DNA from: Pseudomonas defluvii
Lineage (GTDB): Bacteria; Pseudomonadota; Gammaproteobacteria; Pseudomonadales; Pseudomonadaceae
DNA length: 64,000 nt
Assembly (NCBI RefSeq): GCF_001695625.1
Contig: NZ_MBPN01000015.1
Location: forward strand, 1-64,000
Direction: 5' to 3'
Every line of letters starts with the position of its first letter. Position 1 is the stretch's first letter. Below are positions 9,482-20,406 of this stretch, in pieces. The translations under genes were made by a program, and so were the position numbers. The notes under the pieces were generated by a model that was not told the origin of the DNA, did not search any database, and saw only the letters and a list, made by a program, of their open reading frames with translations.

Positions 9482-10987
9482 ATGTGTGGCATCGTCGGTA
9501 TCGTCGGTAAGTCGAACGTCAATCAGGCGCTGTATGACGCGCTAACCGTCCTCCAGCACCGCGGCCAGGACGCTGCCGGTATTGTGACCAGCCATGATGG
9601 CCGGTTATTTCTGCGCAAGGACAATGGCCTGGTGCGTGATGTGTTCCAGCAGCGCCACATGCAGCGCCTGGTGGGGCATATGGGTATTGGTCATGTGCGC
9701 TACCCGACTGCGGGCAGCTCGACCTCGGCCGAGGCTCAGCCGTTCTATGTCAACTCGCCTTACGGCATTACGCTGGCGCACAACGGTAACCTGACCAACG
9801 TCGAACAGTTGGCCAAGGAAATCTACGAATCCGATCTGCGTCATGTCAACACCAGTTCCGATTCGGAAGTGCTGCTGAACGTCTTCGCTCATGAGTTGGC
9901 GGTGCGTGGCAAGTTGCAGCCGACTGAAGAAGATGTCTTCGCTGCCGTCACCGATGTTCACAATCGCTGCCGTGGTGGCTACGCCGTAGTGGCCATGATC
10001 ACCGGTTACGGGATTGTCGGCTTCCGCGACCCGAACGCCATCCGTCCGATCGTCTTCGGTCAGCGTCATACCGACGAAGGCGTCGAGTACATGATCGCCT
10101 CCGAAAGCGTTTCGCTGGACGTACTGGGTTTCACACTGATTCGTGACCTGGCGCCGGGCGAAGCGGTATACATCACCGAAGATGGCCAGTTGCACACCCG
10201 TCAGTGCGCGACCAATCCGAAATACTCGCCGTGCATTTTCGAGCACGTTTACCTGGCGCGTCCTGACTCGATCATCGACGGCGTTTCGGTCTACAAGGCT
10301 CGCCTACGCATGGGTGAGAAGCTCGCCGAGAAGATCCAGCGCGAGCGCCCGAATCACGACATCGATGTGGTCATCCCGATTCCCGACACCAGCCGTACCG
10401 CTGCGCTGGAACTGGCCAACCACCTGGGCGTCAAGTTCCGCGAAGGTTTCGTCAAGAACCGCTACATCGGTCGTACCTTCATCATGCCCGGCCAGGCCGC
10501 GCGCAAGAAGTCGGTTCGGCAGAAGCTCAACGCCATCGAGCTCGAGTTCCGTGGCAAGAACGTCATGCTGGTCGATGACTCGATCGTGCGCGGCACCACC
10601 TGCAAGCAGATCATTCAGATGGCCCGTGAAGCGGGTGCGAAGAATGTCTACTTCTGCTCGGCGGCGCCAGCGGTACGTTACCCTAACGTCTACGGCATCG
10701 ACATGCCGAGCGCTCATGAGTTGATCGCACACAACCGCACCACTCAGGACGTCGCTGACCTGATCGGCGCCGACTGGCTGGTCTACCAGGACCTGTCGGA
10801 CCTGATCGACGCAGTGGGCGGCGGCAAGATCAAGATCGAGAATTTCGACTGCGCGGTGTTCGATGGCCAGTACGTGACCGGCGATATCGACGAAGCCTAC
10901 CTCGAGAAGATCGAGCAGGCGCGTAACGACGCCTCCAAGGTCAAGAATCAAGCGGTCAGCGCGATCATCGACCTCTACAACAACTGA
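9482..10987 (+). CDS. purF: Amidophosphoribosyltransferase
   Basis: PurF makes phosphoribosylamine from PRPP and glutamine, the first committed step of purine synthesis. The ATG at 9482 gives MCGIVG, so that C2 becomes the N-terminal nucleophile after methionine removal. An in-frame TTG three codons earlier would bury it, so it is rejected. A class II glutamine amidotransferase domain fills about residues 1-230. A phosphoribosyltransferase domain follows, with the PRPP-binding motif [12 protein letters not shown] near residue 361. At 501 residues the length is normal. A TAAGTAGGGG sequence precedes the start. It is followed by metZ after 14 bp. Confidence 0.97.
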   Translation: MCGIVGIVGKSNVNQALYDALTVLQHRGQDAAGIVTSHDGRLFLRKDNGLVRDVFQQRHMQRLVGHMGIGHVRYPTAGSSTSAEAQPFYVNSPYGITLAHNGNLTNVEQLAKEIYESDLRHVNTSSDSEVLLNVFAHELAVRGKLQPTEEDVFAAVTDVHNRCRGGYAVVAMITGYGIVGFRDPNAIRPIVFGQRHTDEGVEYMIASESVSLDVLGFTLIRDLAPGEAVYITEDGQLHTRQCATNPKYSPCIFEHVYLARPDSIIDGVSVYKARLRMGEKLAEKIQRERPNHDIDVVIPIPDTSRTAALELANHLGVKFREGFVKNRYIGRTFIMPGQAARKKSVRQKLNAIELEFRGKNVMLVDDSIVRGTTCKQIIQMAREAGAKNVYFCSAAPAVRYPNVYGIDMPSAHELIAHNRTTQDVADLIGADWLVYQDLSDLIDAVGGGKIKIENFDCAVFDGQYVTGDIDEAYLEKIEQARNDASKVKNQAVSAIIDLYNN

Positions 10988-11001
10988 GTGGGAGCAGCGG
11001 C

Positions 11002-12213
11002 ATGACACAGGAATGGGATGCCGGGCGCCTCGACAGCGACCTTGAAGGGGTTGCGTTCGATACCCTGGCCGTACGTGCCGGTCAGCATCGCACGCCGGAA
11101 GGTGAACACAGCGACCCGCTGTTCTTCACCTCCAGCTATGTGTTCCGTACGGCGGCTGATGCCGCCGCGCGGTTCGCGGGTGATGTGCCGGGCAACGTCT
11201 ATTCGCGCTACACCAACCCGACCGTTCGGGCTTTCGAGGAGCGCATCGCCGCCCTTGAAGGCGCCGAGCAGGCGGTTGCGACGTCGACGGGTATGTCGGC
11301 CATTCTCTCGACGGTGATGGCCCTGTGCAGCGCTGGCGATCATGTGCTGGTGTCGCAGAGTGTGTTCGGTTCGACCATCAGCCTGTTCGAGAAGTACTTC
11401 AAGCGCTTCGGTGTGCAGGTTGACTATGTGCCGTTGACGGATCTGGCTGCCTGGGAATCGGCGATCAAGGCCAATACCAAGCTGCTGTTCGTCGAGTCGC
11501 CGTCTAACCCGCTGGCCGAGTTGGTGGATATCGCCGCGTTGGCCAGCGTGGCCCATGCCAAGGGCGCGCAACTGGTGGTCGACAACTGCTTCAGCACGCC
11601 GGCCTTGCAGCAGCCGCTGAAGCTGGGCGCCGACATTGTCGTGCACTCGGCGACCAAGTTCATCGACGGCCAGGGTCGTTGCATGGGCGGTGTGGTTGCA
11701 GGTCGCGCCGAGCAGATGAAGGAAGTGGTGGGTTTTCTGCGTACGGCAGGCCCGTCGCTGAGCCCCTTCAATGCCTGGATCTTCCTCAAGGGCCTGGAAA
11801 CCCTCAACCTGCGGATGCGTGCCCATTGTGCCAACGCACAGGCACTGGCCGAATGGCTGGAGCAGCAGGATGGCATCGAGAAGGTTCACTATGCCGGGCT
11901 CAAGAGCCATCCGCAGCATGAGCTGGCCGAGCGTCAGATGAAGGGCTTCGGCGCGGTGGTGAGCTTTGAGGTCAAGGGCGGCAAGGAAGGAGCCTGGCGC
12001 TTCATCGATGCCACCCGCTTGATTTCGATCACCGCGAACCTGGGCGACAGCAAGACCACCATCACGCACCCGGGCACCACCTCGCACGGTCGTCTGTCGC
12101 CGCAGGAGCGTGAGGCGGCCGGTATCCGCGACAGTCTGATCCGTGTTGCGGTCGGCCTGGAAGATGTGGCTGACCTCAAGGCCGATCTGGCCCGCGGGTT
12201 GGCGGCGCTGTGA
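11002..12213 (+). CDS. metZ: O-succinylhomoserine sulfhydrylase
   Basis: MetZ forms homocysteine directly from O-succinylhomoserine and sulfide, the methionine route typical of Pseudomonas. The 403-residue protein is a Cys/Met-metabolism PLP enzyme: YSRYTNPT near the N-terminus, a STGMSAI phosphate-loop region, and the PLP lysine K219 in [24 protein letters not shown] lies near the C-terminus. It lies 14 bp after purF and its stop overlaps the next start. Other gamma-family enzymes of this class look similar, but the purF-metZ order supports MetZ. Confidence 0.93.
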   Translation: MTQEWDAGRLDSDLEGVAFDTLAVRAGQHRTPEGEHSDPLFFTSSYVFRTAADAAARFAGDVPGNVYSRYTNPTVRAFEERIAALEGAEQAVATSTGMSAILSTVMALCSAGDHVLVSQSVFGSTISLFEKYFKRFGVQVDYVPLTDLAAWESAIKANTKLLFVESPSNPLAELVDIAALASVAHAKGAQLVVDNCFSTPALQQPLKLGADIVVHSATKFIDGQGRCMGGVVAGRAEQMKEVVGFLRTAGPSLSPFNAWIFLKGLETLNLRMRAHCANAQALAEWLEQQDGIEKVHYAGLKSHPQHELAERQMKGFGAVVSFEVKGGKEGAWRFIDATRLISITANLGDSKTTITHPGTTSHGRLSPQEREAAGIRDSLIRVAVGLEDVADLKADLARGLAAL

Positions 12214-12983
12214 TCGACTGGTCAACCCCCGAAAGCAGCCATAACGGTCGTGTCGCACTGGTCACCGGTGCGGCACGGGGGATTGGCCTTGGCATTGCTG
12301 CCTGGCTGATCTGTGAAGGCTGGCAGGTGGTGCTGACCGACCTTGACCGTGCGCGTGGCTCCATGGCCGCCAAAGTGCTGGGTGACAATGCCTGGTTCGT
12401 TGCCATGGATGTCGCCGATGAGGCCCAGGTCGCCGTCGGTGTGGCCGAGGTGCTGGGCCAGTTCGGCCGGCTTGATGCACTGGTGTGCAATGCCGCCATT
12501 GCCGACCCTCACAACACGACCCTGGAAAGCCTCAGCCTTGCACACTGGAACCGTGTGCTGGCGGTCAACCTGGGTGGGCCGATGCTGCTGGCCAAGCATT
12601 GTGCGCCTTACCTGCGTGCGCATTGTGGCGCTATCGTGAACCTGGCTTCGACCCGGGCGGCGCAGTCCGAGCCTGATACCGAAGCCTATGCCGCGAGCAA
12701 GGGCGGTTTGCTGGCCTTGACCCACGCCCTGGCGGTGAGCCTTGGCCCGGAGATCCGGGTCAATGCCGTCAGCCCGGGCTGGATCGATGCCCGTGACCCC
12801 TCCCAGCGCCGCGCCGAACCGCTGACGGAATCCGACCATGCTCAGCACCCGGCGGGCAGGGTAGGGACGGTAGAGGATGTGGCGGCTATGGTGGCCTGGC
12901 TGTTGTCGAAGAATTCCGGCTTTGTTACTGGGCAGGAGTTCGTGGTCGACGGTGGCATGACCAAGAAGATGATTTACCAGTAA
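12210..12983 (+). CDS. Short-chain dehydrogenase/reductase
   Basis: The 257-residue classical SDR has the cofactor loop TGAARGIG (about residues 22-29), the CNAA segment, a catalytic serine in NLAST, and YAASK (Y-x3-K). [10 protein letters not shown] closes it. It starts with GTG overlapping the metZ stop (GTGA). The substrate is unknown. Its coupling to metZ is conserved in the genus but does not by itself reveal a function. No obvious terminator follows before the tRNA promoter at 13102. Confidence 0.9.
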   Translation: MIDWSTPESSHNGRVALVTGAARGIGLGIAAWLICEGWQVVLTDLDRARGSMAAKVLGDNAWFVAMDVADEAQVAVGVAEVLGQFGRLDALVCNAAIADPHNTTLESLSLAHWNRVLAVNLGGPMLLAKHCAPYLRAHCGAIVNLASTRAAQSEPDTEAYAASKGGLLALTHALAVSLGPEIRVNAVSPGWIDARDPSQRRAEPLTESDHAQHPAGRVGTVEDVAAMVAWLLSKNSGFVTGQEFVVDGGMTKKMIYQ

Positions 12984-13073
12984 CAGGTTTTACGCTGGGC
13001 GCTTCATGAGGTACACGGCGGTTTCTGCTTTTGCGGGCAGCTTGTCGCTTAAGGGTGAAGCAACTTTTTTGCG

Positions 13074-13130
13074 GTTTTTTAAAAAAACTTCAACAGGGGT
13101 ATTGACTTAGGTTCGATACCTGCGTAAATT
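13074..13130 (+). promoter_or_regulatory. Strong tRNA operon promoter with UP-like A/T tract
   Basis: TTGACT (13102-13107), an exact 17-bp spacer and TAAATT (13125-13130) form a near-consensus sigma-70 promoter, followed by a GC-rich start region (TCGCCACC). Upstream, GTTTTTT-AAAAAAAC (13074-13088) sits about where a UP element would contact the alpha subunit. This is the arrangement expected of a growth-rate-controlled stable RNA promoter. The remaining sequence between 12984 and 13152 shows nothing else definable. Confidence 0.8.
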
Positions 13131-13152
13131 TCGCCACCTCAGCGAAGCACAC

Positions 13153-13228
13153 GGGTGATTAGCTCAGCCGGGAGAGCATCTGCCTTACAAGCAGAGGGTC
13201 GGCGGTTCGATCCCGTCATCACCCACCA
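13153..13228 (+). tRNA. tRNA-Val, anticodon TAC
   Basis: A complete 76-nt cloverleaf. The acceptor stem GGGTGAT pairs with ATCACCC. The anticodon loop CTTACAA carries TAC, the T loop is TTCGATC, and CCA is encoded at the 3' end. Confidence 0.97.
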
Positions 13229-13306
13229 CTTCCTGAGATGTTCCTGACCCAGGCGCTTTTGAAAGAAGGCACCTAATTGAGAGGAACAGGACGCAAGTCC
13301 ATATGC

Positions 13307-13383
13307 GCAGCGGTAGTTCAGTCGGTTAGAATACCGGCCTGTCACGCCGGGGGTCGCGGGTTCGAGTCCCGTCCGCTGCGCCA
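13307..13383 (+). tRNA. tRNA-Asp, anticodon GTC, copy 1
   Basis: A 77-nt cloverleaf. GCAGCGG pairs with CCGCTGC, the anticodon loop CTGTCAC carries GTC, the T loop is TTCGAGT, and CCA is encoded. It is the second gene of the tRNA operon. Confidence 0.97.
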
Positions 13384-13482
13384 CTTTTCTCCAGATCGGT
13401 TTAACAGCCGGTTTGAGGTCGGAAGGTACCGAAACCTTCAGGCCAGATCCCAGTTTCAAACGGACGAAAGTCTGTGCGATAC

Positions 13483-13559
13483 GCAGCGGTAGTTCAGTCG
13501 GTTAGAATACCGGCCTGTCACGCCGGGGGTCGCGGGTTCGAGTCCCGTCCGCTGCGCCA
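13483..13559 (+). tRNA. tRNA-Asp, anticodon GTC, copy 2
   Basis: Identical over 77 nt to copy 1 and offset from it by exactly 176 bp. CCA is encoded. Confidence 0.97.
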
Positions 13560-13658
13560 CTTTTCTCCAGATCGGTTTAACAGCCGGTTTGAGGTCGGAA
13601 GGTACCGAAACCTTCAGGCCAGATCCCAGTTTCAAACGGACGAAAGTCTGTGCGATAC

Positions 13659-13735
13659 GCAGCGGTAGTTCAGTCGGTTAGAATACCGGCCTGTCACGCC
13701 GGGGGTCGCGGGTTCGAGTCCCGTCCGCTGCGCCA
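13659..13735 (+). tRNA. tRNA-Asp, anticodon GTC, copy 3
   Basis: Identical over 77 nt to copies 1 and 2 and offset again by 176 bp. It is the last gene of the tRNA operon, followed by two stem-loops. Confidence 0.97.
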
Positions 13736-13740
13736 TATCC

Positions 13741-13803
13741 GCTTCGAGGCCCTTGAACTCCTCGAAGCAACAGAGAAAGCGACCTTAGGGTCGCTTTTTT
13801 TGT
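13741..13803 (+). terminator. Stem-loop pair and terminator of the tRNA operon
   Basis: The first hairpin has arms GCTTCGAGG / CCTCGAAGC (13741-13768). The second, AAAGCGACC-loop-GGTCGCTTT (13776-13797), runs into a T tract and is a clear intrinsic terminator. Confidence 0.9.
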
Positions 13804-13928
13804 TTGGGTCACTGCTTCAATCTCGAAAGGCGTCTCCGGGCAATTTACCGCCCAATCTTGCCTCGACACTTCAGTGATGCGCCGATGTGTAGCACAATAG
13901 GCGCCGAACGTTCTCCCCAGGATTTGCA

Positions 13929-14840
13929 ATGTCAAAGTCAACCGTCTTTGGTGCGCTCGGGCTGGCCCTAGTGCTGGCGGGTGTTTCCGGCTGCTCCTCG
14001 AAAAAAGCCGCCATTTACGAACACGAGAATTTCGACGATTCGGGCACCTTCTCGCGCAGCTTTCCGGTGAGCGAGGCCGGTTCGTGCGAAGCTGCGCGGC
14101 GTGCCTTGCTCAGTCAGGGCTACATCATCACTACCAGCAGTGCTGGTCAGGTCACGGGTAACAAGAGTTTCCAGCAGACTGGCGACACTCATATGCAGAT
14201 CAGCTTCAACGTGGTCTGTGCGGCTGACAACAGCAGCGCCAAGCGCTCAACCATGTTCGCCAACGCCCTGCAAGACCGCTATGCGCTGAAAAAATCCAAT
14301 ACCTCGGCCAGCCTTGGTGTCGGTGTGCTGGGTTCGGTGTCGATGCCGATTGGCTCTACCGACGACTCGATGGTCAAGGTGGCCAGCGAGACCGTAACCT
14401 CGGCCAAGTTCTATGAGCGCTACTTCGCGCTGGTTGAGAGCTTCTTGCCCAAAGAGCAGAAGAAGCCACAGAAGAAGGCGACTGAGCCAGAGAAGGCGCC
14501 AGAGCACGCACCAGAGCCGGCGCCTGCGGCTGCGCCAGCCGTTGAACTGGGTGTGCCGGAAAGCAACCCGGCGCCGGCCCCGACTCAGGCCCCGACACCG
14601 CCAGCTGCAGCCAGCGTGCCTGAGCCTGCTCCCTTGGCGCCTGCACCCGCTGCGCCGCCCGCCGCGCCATCTGCCACGCCGGTAGTCGATGACGGTGCAG
14701 CTTCGAAGCCTGTTGCCCCTCCGGTTGAGGCCGCGCCAATCACGGTTCAGGAGGTGCCTGCCGCTCCGCTCGCGCCTGCACTCAGTGAGCCGACACCTGC
14801 GGTCAACCCTACGGTGAGTGCGGAGCAACCGGTTCAGTAG
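13929..14840 (+). CDS. DUF2242 lipoprotein with proline/alanine-rich tail
   Basis: The 303-residue protein begins with a lipoprotein signal ending VSGC (C22). The cysteine should be acylated and the protein membrane-anchored. Residues about 28-175 match my recollection of the DUF2242 family (GTFSRSFPVSEAGSCEAARRALL). The rest is low-complexity Pro/Ala/Glu sequence after a lysine-rich stretch (KEQKKPQKKA), likely an extended linker across the periplasm. Residues after the lipobox are SSKK, without aspartate at +2, which favours sorting to the outer membrane. Function is unknown. It stands alone between the tRNA terminator and a 129-bp gap. Confidence 0.85.
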   Translation: MSKSTVFGALGLALVLAGVSGCSSKKAAIYEHENFDDSGTFSRSFPVSEAGSCEAARRALLSQGYIITTSSAGQVTGNKSFQQTGDTHMQISFNVVCAADNSSAKRSTMFANALQDRYALKKSNTSASLGVGVLGSVSMPIGSTDDSMVKVASETVTSAKFYERYFALVESFLPKEQKKPQKKATEPEKAPEHAPEPAPAAAPAVELGVPESNPAPAPTQAPTPPAAASVPEPAPLAPAPAAPPAAPSATPVVDDGAASKPVAPPVEAAPITVQEVPAAPLAPALSEPTPAVNPTVSAEQPVQ

Positions 14841-14969
14841 GCGGCGCGGATAAATCGTCCGGCGTCTGCTACGTTTATTTCAAACAGCGGTCTTGTCATT
14901 TTTTCGTCACTGCGCAACTTTAAGGTGAATGACGAATCAATGAGATGAATGAGAAAAACGGAGCAGACA

Positions 14970-15056
14970 ATGGACGACTATCAAGAAGAGCTTCTCGACT
15001 ACAACGCCTACGAACTCGATCTGCCAGAGCCTGCAGATGACGCTACAGAGCTCTAG
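14970..15056 (+). CDS. 28-residue acidic small protein
   Basis: A short frame begins MDDYQEELLD and ends DDATEL. Eleven of 28 residues are Asp or Glu, and there is no Lys, Arg or His. It has its own GGAG ribosome site about 7 nt before the ATG and is not inside a larger gene. The stop overlaps the 3' end of the opposing araC gene by 4 bp. I have a vague memory of similar short acidic proteins in other Pseudomonas but cannot assign a function. Coding potential is inferred from the ribosome site, amino-acid bias and placement. Confidence 0.6.
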   Translation: MDDYQEELLDYNAYELDLPEPADDATEL

Positions 15057-16093
15057 GCAGTGCGCCGCTGACTGCGACGGAAGTCGCCAGGGGTAACGCC
15101 GCTCCAACGCTTGAATGCACGCTGGAAGGCCTCTGCCGAAGCAAATCCCAACAGGTAGGCGATCTCGCCAAAGGCCAGCTCCGTATCGCGGATGTAGGCC
15201 ATCGCCAGGTCGCGCCGCGTGTCGTTCAGAATCGTTCGGAACTGCGTGCCTTCTTCAGCCAGTTTGCGTCGTAGCGTCCAGGTCGGAAGCTGCAGACGGT
15301 TGGCGATTTCTTCCAGGTCCGGCTCATGCCCACCGCTGAGCAGCGGCCCCAGCAGTTGCACGATGCGCTCGCTGAGGCTGCGAATGCGCGTGCGCTGTTC
15401 CAGTTCAAGTTCGCACAACTGCAACAGGTGCTGCCAGGTGCTGGGGCAGTGGGTGCTGTTGCGCAACTCCAACTGGTTACGGTTCAGGCGTAGCTGGTTG
15501 GTCTCGGCAGCAAAATGAACCGGCGTCAGGCACAACCCCTGATACTGCTCGGCATAAGCTGGGGCCTCGAATTCGATATCGATACGTTCGGCGTGTAGCG
15601 GCATGCCCGCCACGCTCGACAGTTGCGCCAGCCAGCCCGCCAGGAGTGAGTCGACCACGAAGCGGTTGTAGGCGTTGTATGGGCTGATCGAGTAGAAGCG
15701 CAGCCAGGCACCTTGCGGGTCTTCATGAAACGTCGACTGACCGCGGTAGTTGGCGGCATACAGGGGTTCAAAGCGCAGCAGGGTGCGAGCGGCTTCGCCG
15801 ACGGTGGGCGCCTGGGCTGCGGTCACCCCGGCAAGGCCTGTCTGGCTCAGGCGGCTCAGGCGGCCCATGTGCAGGCCCAGGGCCGGGTTGCCCGTGAGGG
15901 TGATGGCGGCATGGCCCAGGTGCATGTAGCGCGGTATCGACAGCCGGGCACATGGCTCGGCCAGGCGCGCCGGCTCCAGGCCATAGTGCGCAAGCAGAGG
16001 CGCGGGGTCGTGGCCGAGGTAGCGGACGGTTTCCTCCAGGCTCTGTACGAACCCTACCGAAAGATCTCCCAGGCGTACCCGTGGACGAGGCAT
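15053..16093 (-). CDS. AraC-family transcriptional regulator
   Basis: The 346-residue protein has the N-terminal AraC ligand-binding type domain of OruR/ArgR-like regulators (about residues 20-200). A C-terminal pair of helix-turn-helix motifs (about 245-340) includes FGEIAYLLGFASAEAFQRAFKRWSG followed by TPGDFRR. I chose the ATG at 16093 (MPRPRVRLGD); the frame is open 26 codons upstream, but that would overlap the preceding gene. It follows the nitrilase-like gene by only 4 bp, so the two are cotranscribed. Divergent fadH lies next to that gene and is a plausible target, but no operator was recognised. Confidence 0.9.
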   Translation of the reverse strand: MPRPRVRLGDLSVGFVQSLEETVRYLGHDPAPLLAHYGLEPARLAEPCARLSIPRYMHLGHAAITLTGNPALGLHMGRLSRLSQTGLAGVTAAQAPTVGEAARTLLRFEPLYAANYRGQSTFHEDPQGAWLRFYSISPYNAYNRFVVDSLLAGWLAQLSSVAGMPLHAERIDIEFEAPAYAEQYQGLCLTPVHFAAETNQLRLNRNQLELRNSTHCPSTWQHLLQLCELELEQRTRIRSLSERIVQLLGPLLSGGHEPDLEEIANRLQLPTWTLRRKLAEEGTQFRTILNDTRRDLAMAYIRDTELAFGEIAYLLGFASAEAFQRAFKRWSGVTPGDFRRSQRRTA

Positions 16094-16097
16094 CGTC

Positions 16098-17216
16098 TTA
16101 CAGCCAGAGGTTGAGCAGGCGCGCGCCGGGTTTGGCGCTGACACTAAAGTTCTGGCCGTTACGGCTGGCAAAGCCCTCGCCGTCGGCGCTGACTTCCCAG
16201 AAGCGCCCCTGCAGGAACACGCTCATGCTCGCCTGTTCGCGGCCTTTGTTGGCAAGTATCAGACGCTGCCAGGCTTCGCCCTCGCTCACTTCACCGGGTT
16301 TGAGTGGCAGTTGTGTCGCCAGCGGCTGATGGCGGTTGCCACGCCAGGGCGCGCGCCAGCCATGCTTGACGCCGATGAAGGCCGGGTTGGCGATCACCTG
16401 CACCGCCTGTTGCTCAAGCTGGCGGTAGTTGTCCGGGTACCAGCTGTCACTGCCCACCAGGACGCCCAGGCGTCCTGCCGGCGTCTCGAGTACTTGCAAG
16501 GGTTGTGCGCCAGCATGAATGAAGCGGCGTACGCCGTTGTCCGGGTGTTTTTGGCGTACTGGTTGGCCCAGTATTGAGCCGTCATTGGCGAACACCAGGC
16601 TGCTGTTGTACAGGGCACCTGAGCCCACCCGCAGAGTGCCGCCGTCTACATACGGCTCGGGCAGGACGATGGAACCTGCTACGAGGGTGATGTCGAACTC
16701 GCGTGCCAGGCCGCCGAACAGTTGCTGGTAGTCGCTCGCCATCTGGGCCGCCTTCATGCGCAAGTGTGCGTCAGCGCGGCGGTCATCCCCTGTGGCGCCA
16801 AGCATCGCCAGCCCATAGCGCAACGGGTTGCTCAACTCCAGCCACTGCCGGGCCTGATCAAGGTGGGTGACCTGGTACATCTCGCTCTTTTCGCCAAGCG
16901 CCCAAAGCCAGGTGCCGATGTGTTCGGGCAGGATGACAACGGTTTTACGGCTGATCAGGCCCTGCTCACGTGCGTGCTGCAAGTAAGCCGCCAGCTTCAG
17001 GTGCAAGCGTTGCAGGCTTTGGTAGTCACCGGGGAACAGCTCAGGCTCGATACCGAGCAGGTTGCCCTGGTTCGCGGGGATGCCCTGGTTCAGTGTCAGT
17101 TCGACACGCAGGTCGGACAGGTAATGGCCGGCGGGACGTTGTTCTGTCCATAGCCCGTAGCCGCAAAGCATGGTGATGACAACCAGGGCGAGAGCCCCGA
17201 GCAGGAGTTTTTGCAT
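16098..17216 (-). CDS. Membrane-anchored nitrilase-fold protein lacking the catalytic cysteine
   Basis: The 372-residue protein has an N-terminal membrane anchor (about residues 4-22) and a carbon-nitrogen hydrolase fold. The expected glutamate is present (E98 in ILPEHIG), as is the lysine (K223 in RQKHP). The segment that normally reads V/I-C-Y/W-D before the WxP motif reads VGSDSWYP, with glycine 255 at the cysteine position. I infer that it cannot form the thioester intermediate and may be a binding or structural protein. It starts 192 bp from divergent fadH and is followed by the araC regulator. In P. aeruginosa I recall the same trio of fadH, a hypothetical protein and a regulator. Confidence 0.8.
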   Translation of the reverse strand: MQKLLLGALALVVITMLCGYGLWTEQRPAGHYLSDLRVELTLNQGIPANQGNLLGIEPELFPGDYQSLQRLHLKLAAYLQHAREQGLISRKTVVILPEHIGTWLWALGEKSEMYQVTHLDQARQWLELSNPLRYGLAMLGATGDDRRADAHLRMKAAQMASDYQQLFGGLAREFDITLVAGSIVLPEPYVDGGTLRVGSGALYNSSLVFANDGSILGQPVRQKHPDNGVRRFIHAGAQPLQVLETPAGRLGVLVGSDSWYPDNYRQLEQQAVQVIANPAFIGVKHGWRAPWRGNRHQPLATQLPLKPGEVSEGEAWQRLILANKGREQASMSVFLQGRFWEVSADGEGFASRNGQNFSVSAKPGARLLNLWL

Positions 17217-17384
17217 GAGGCGGGCAAGGCCGACTAAGGATTTAAGCCGTTAGGGTAGTCGTGCTGCGCGGTTGGATCAATAAGTTGTCACTTTCGGTCA
17301 TTGAGCGACGGGTAACAGCTCTTTAATGTCGACCTCAGATAACTGACGGGTTCCACCTCCGGGTGAGAGGCCTGCATTCCGTGA

Positions 17385-19445
<2,061 letters not shown>

Positions 19446-19509
19446 TGCGGCAGGTACGGCGGGGTGCGCTAGACTGCGCTTCCCGCCCTGTACCGAGTTT
19501 GTTGTCGGA

Positions 19510-20406
19510 ATGTTCGATTCACTTCCCTTGGCCCCACTCCAGCCGCTGTCACTGCCCTGGTTGAGCCGTGCCGGTGTTGAAGCGGCGGTGCTGCGCCTTG
19601 ACCTCATCGACCCACTGATCAGCGGCAACAAGTGGTTCAAACTGCTGGAGCACCTGCGTGAGGCCCGTGCGGCAGGGGCTCCTGGCGTCATCAGCCTCGG
19701 TGGCGCGTACTCCAATCACCTTCATGCACTCGCGGCGGCAGGCCTGCGCTTTGGTTTCGCTACTGTCGGGTTGCTGCGCGGTCATCCGCAGGACACACCA
19801 ACGGTACGTGACCTGCGCGCCTTCGGCATGGAGCTGCACTGGCTGGGTTATGGCGGCTATCGGGCGCGGCATGAACCGGGCTTCTGGGCGCCTTGGCACG
19901 CCCGCTACCCTGGTTGGCATTGTGTACCGGAAGGTGGCGGTGGTGCGTTGGGGGTCAAAGGGTGCGCGCAGATTGTAGAGCAGGCGCGATGTCAGCTTTC
20001 GGCACTGGGTTGGCCTGACTACGATGGCTGGTGGTTGGCGGTCGGGACCGGTACCACATTGGCCGGTCTGGTGGCGGCTGAAACAGGCGCGCACTGGGTG
20101 CAGGGTGCTTTGGCGGTGCCCGGGGATCATGGTGTTGCCGCACAGGTCGATGGGCTGCTGGGAGCAGGCCGGGCAGGTTACGTGCTGCACGACGCCAGCC
20201 GCGCAGGTTTTGCCAGGGTCGATGCAGAACTGTTGGCGTTCATTGAGGCGAGCGAAGTGCAGTCGGGCCTTCCCCTTGAGCCGCTGTACACGGGGAAAGC
20301 CCTGCTCGCCTTGCGCGAGCAGGTGGAACAGGGCGCCTTCGCGCCCGGCACGCGGCTGATTTTCCTGCACACCGGCGGCCTGCAAGGCCGCCGGGGGCTG
20401 GTTTAG
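19510..20406 (+). CDS. D-cysteine desulfhydrase / ACC deaminase-like PLP enzyme
   Basis: The 298-residue protein belongs to the fold-type II PLP family of ACC deaminase and D-cysteine desulfhydrase. The PLP lysine lies in SGNKWFKL, followed by the glycine-rich SLGGAYSNHLHALA segment and AVGTGTTLAG. The sequence does not separate the two activities; D-cysteine desulfhydrase is the commoner role for this short Pseudomonas form. The ATG at 19510 matches the family N-terminus (MFDSLPLAPLQPL), while the open frame extends back into fadH. It overlaps the convergent cytochrome gene by 4 bp. Confidence 0.85.
   Translation: MFDSLPLAPLQPLSLPWLSRAGVEAAVLRLDLIDPLISGNKWFKLLEHLREARAAGAPGVISLGGAYSNHLHALAAAGLRFGFATVGLLRGHPQDTPTVRDLRAFGMELHWLGYGGYRARHEPGFWAPWHARYPGWHCVPEGGGGALGVKGCAQIVEQARCQLSALGWPDYDGWWLAVGTGTTLAGLVAAETGAHWVQGALAVPGDHGVAAQVDGLLGAGRAGYVLHDASRAGFARVDAELLAFIEASEVQSGLPLEPLYTGKALLALREQVEQGAFAPGTRLIFLHTGGLQGRRGLV

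Larger units (their letters stand above)
13307..13735 (+). repeat. 176-bp tandem duplication of tRNA-Asp plus spacer
   Basis: Two complete 176-bp units (13307-13482 and 13483-13658) are followed by a third tRNA. The two 99-bp spacers read identically. Sequence before the first and after the last copy is unrelated, so the array arose by unequal exchange within this operon. Confidence 0.95.

Noticed and set aside
13277..13877. Three + strand ORFs of 64-75 residues with the shared sequence AVVQSVRIPACHAGG
   Set aside because: They are translations of the tRNA-Asp genes and spacers; the repeat explains the shared peptide.
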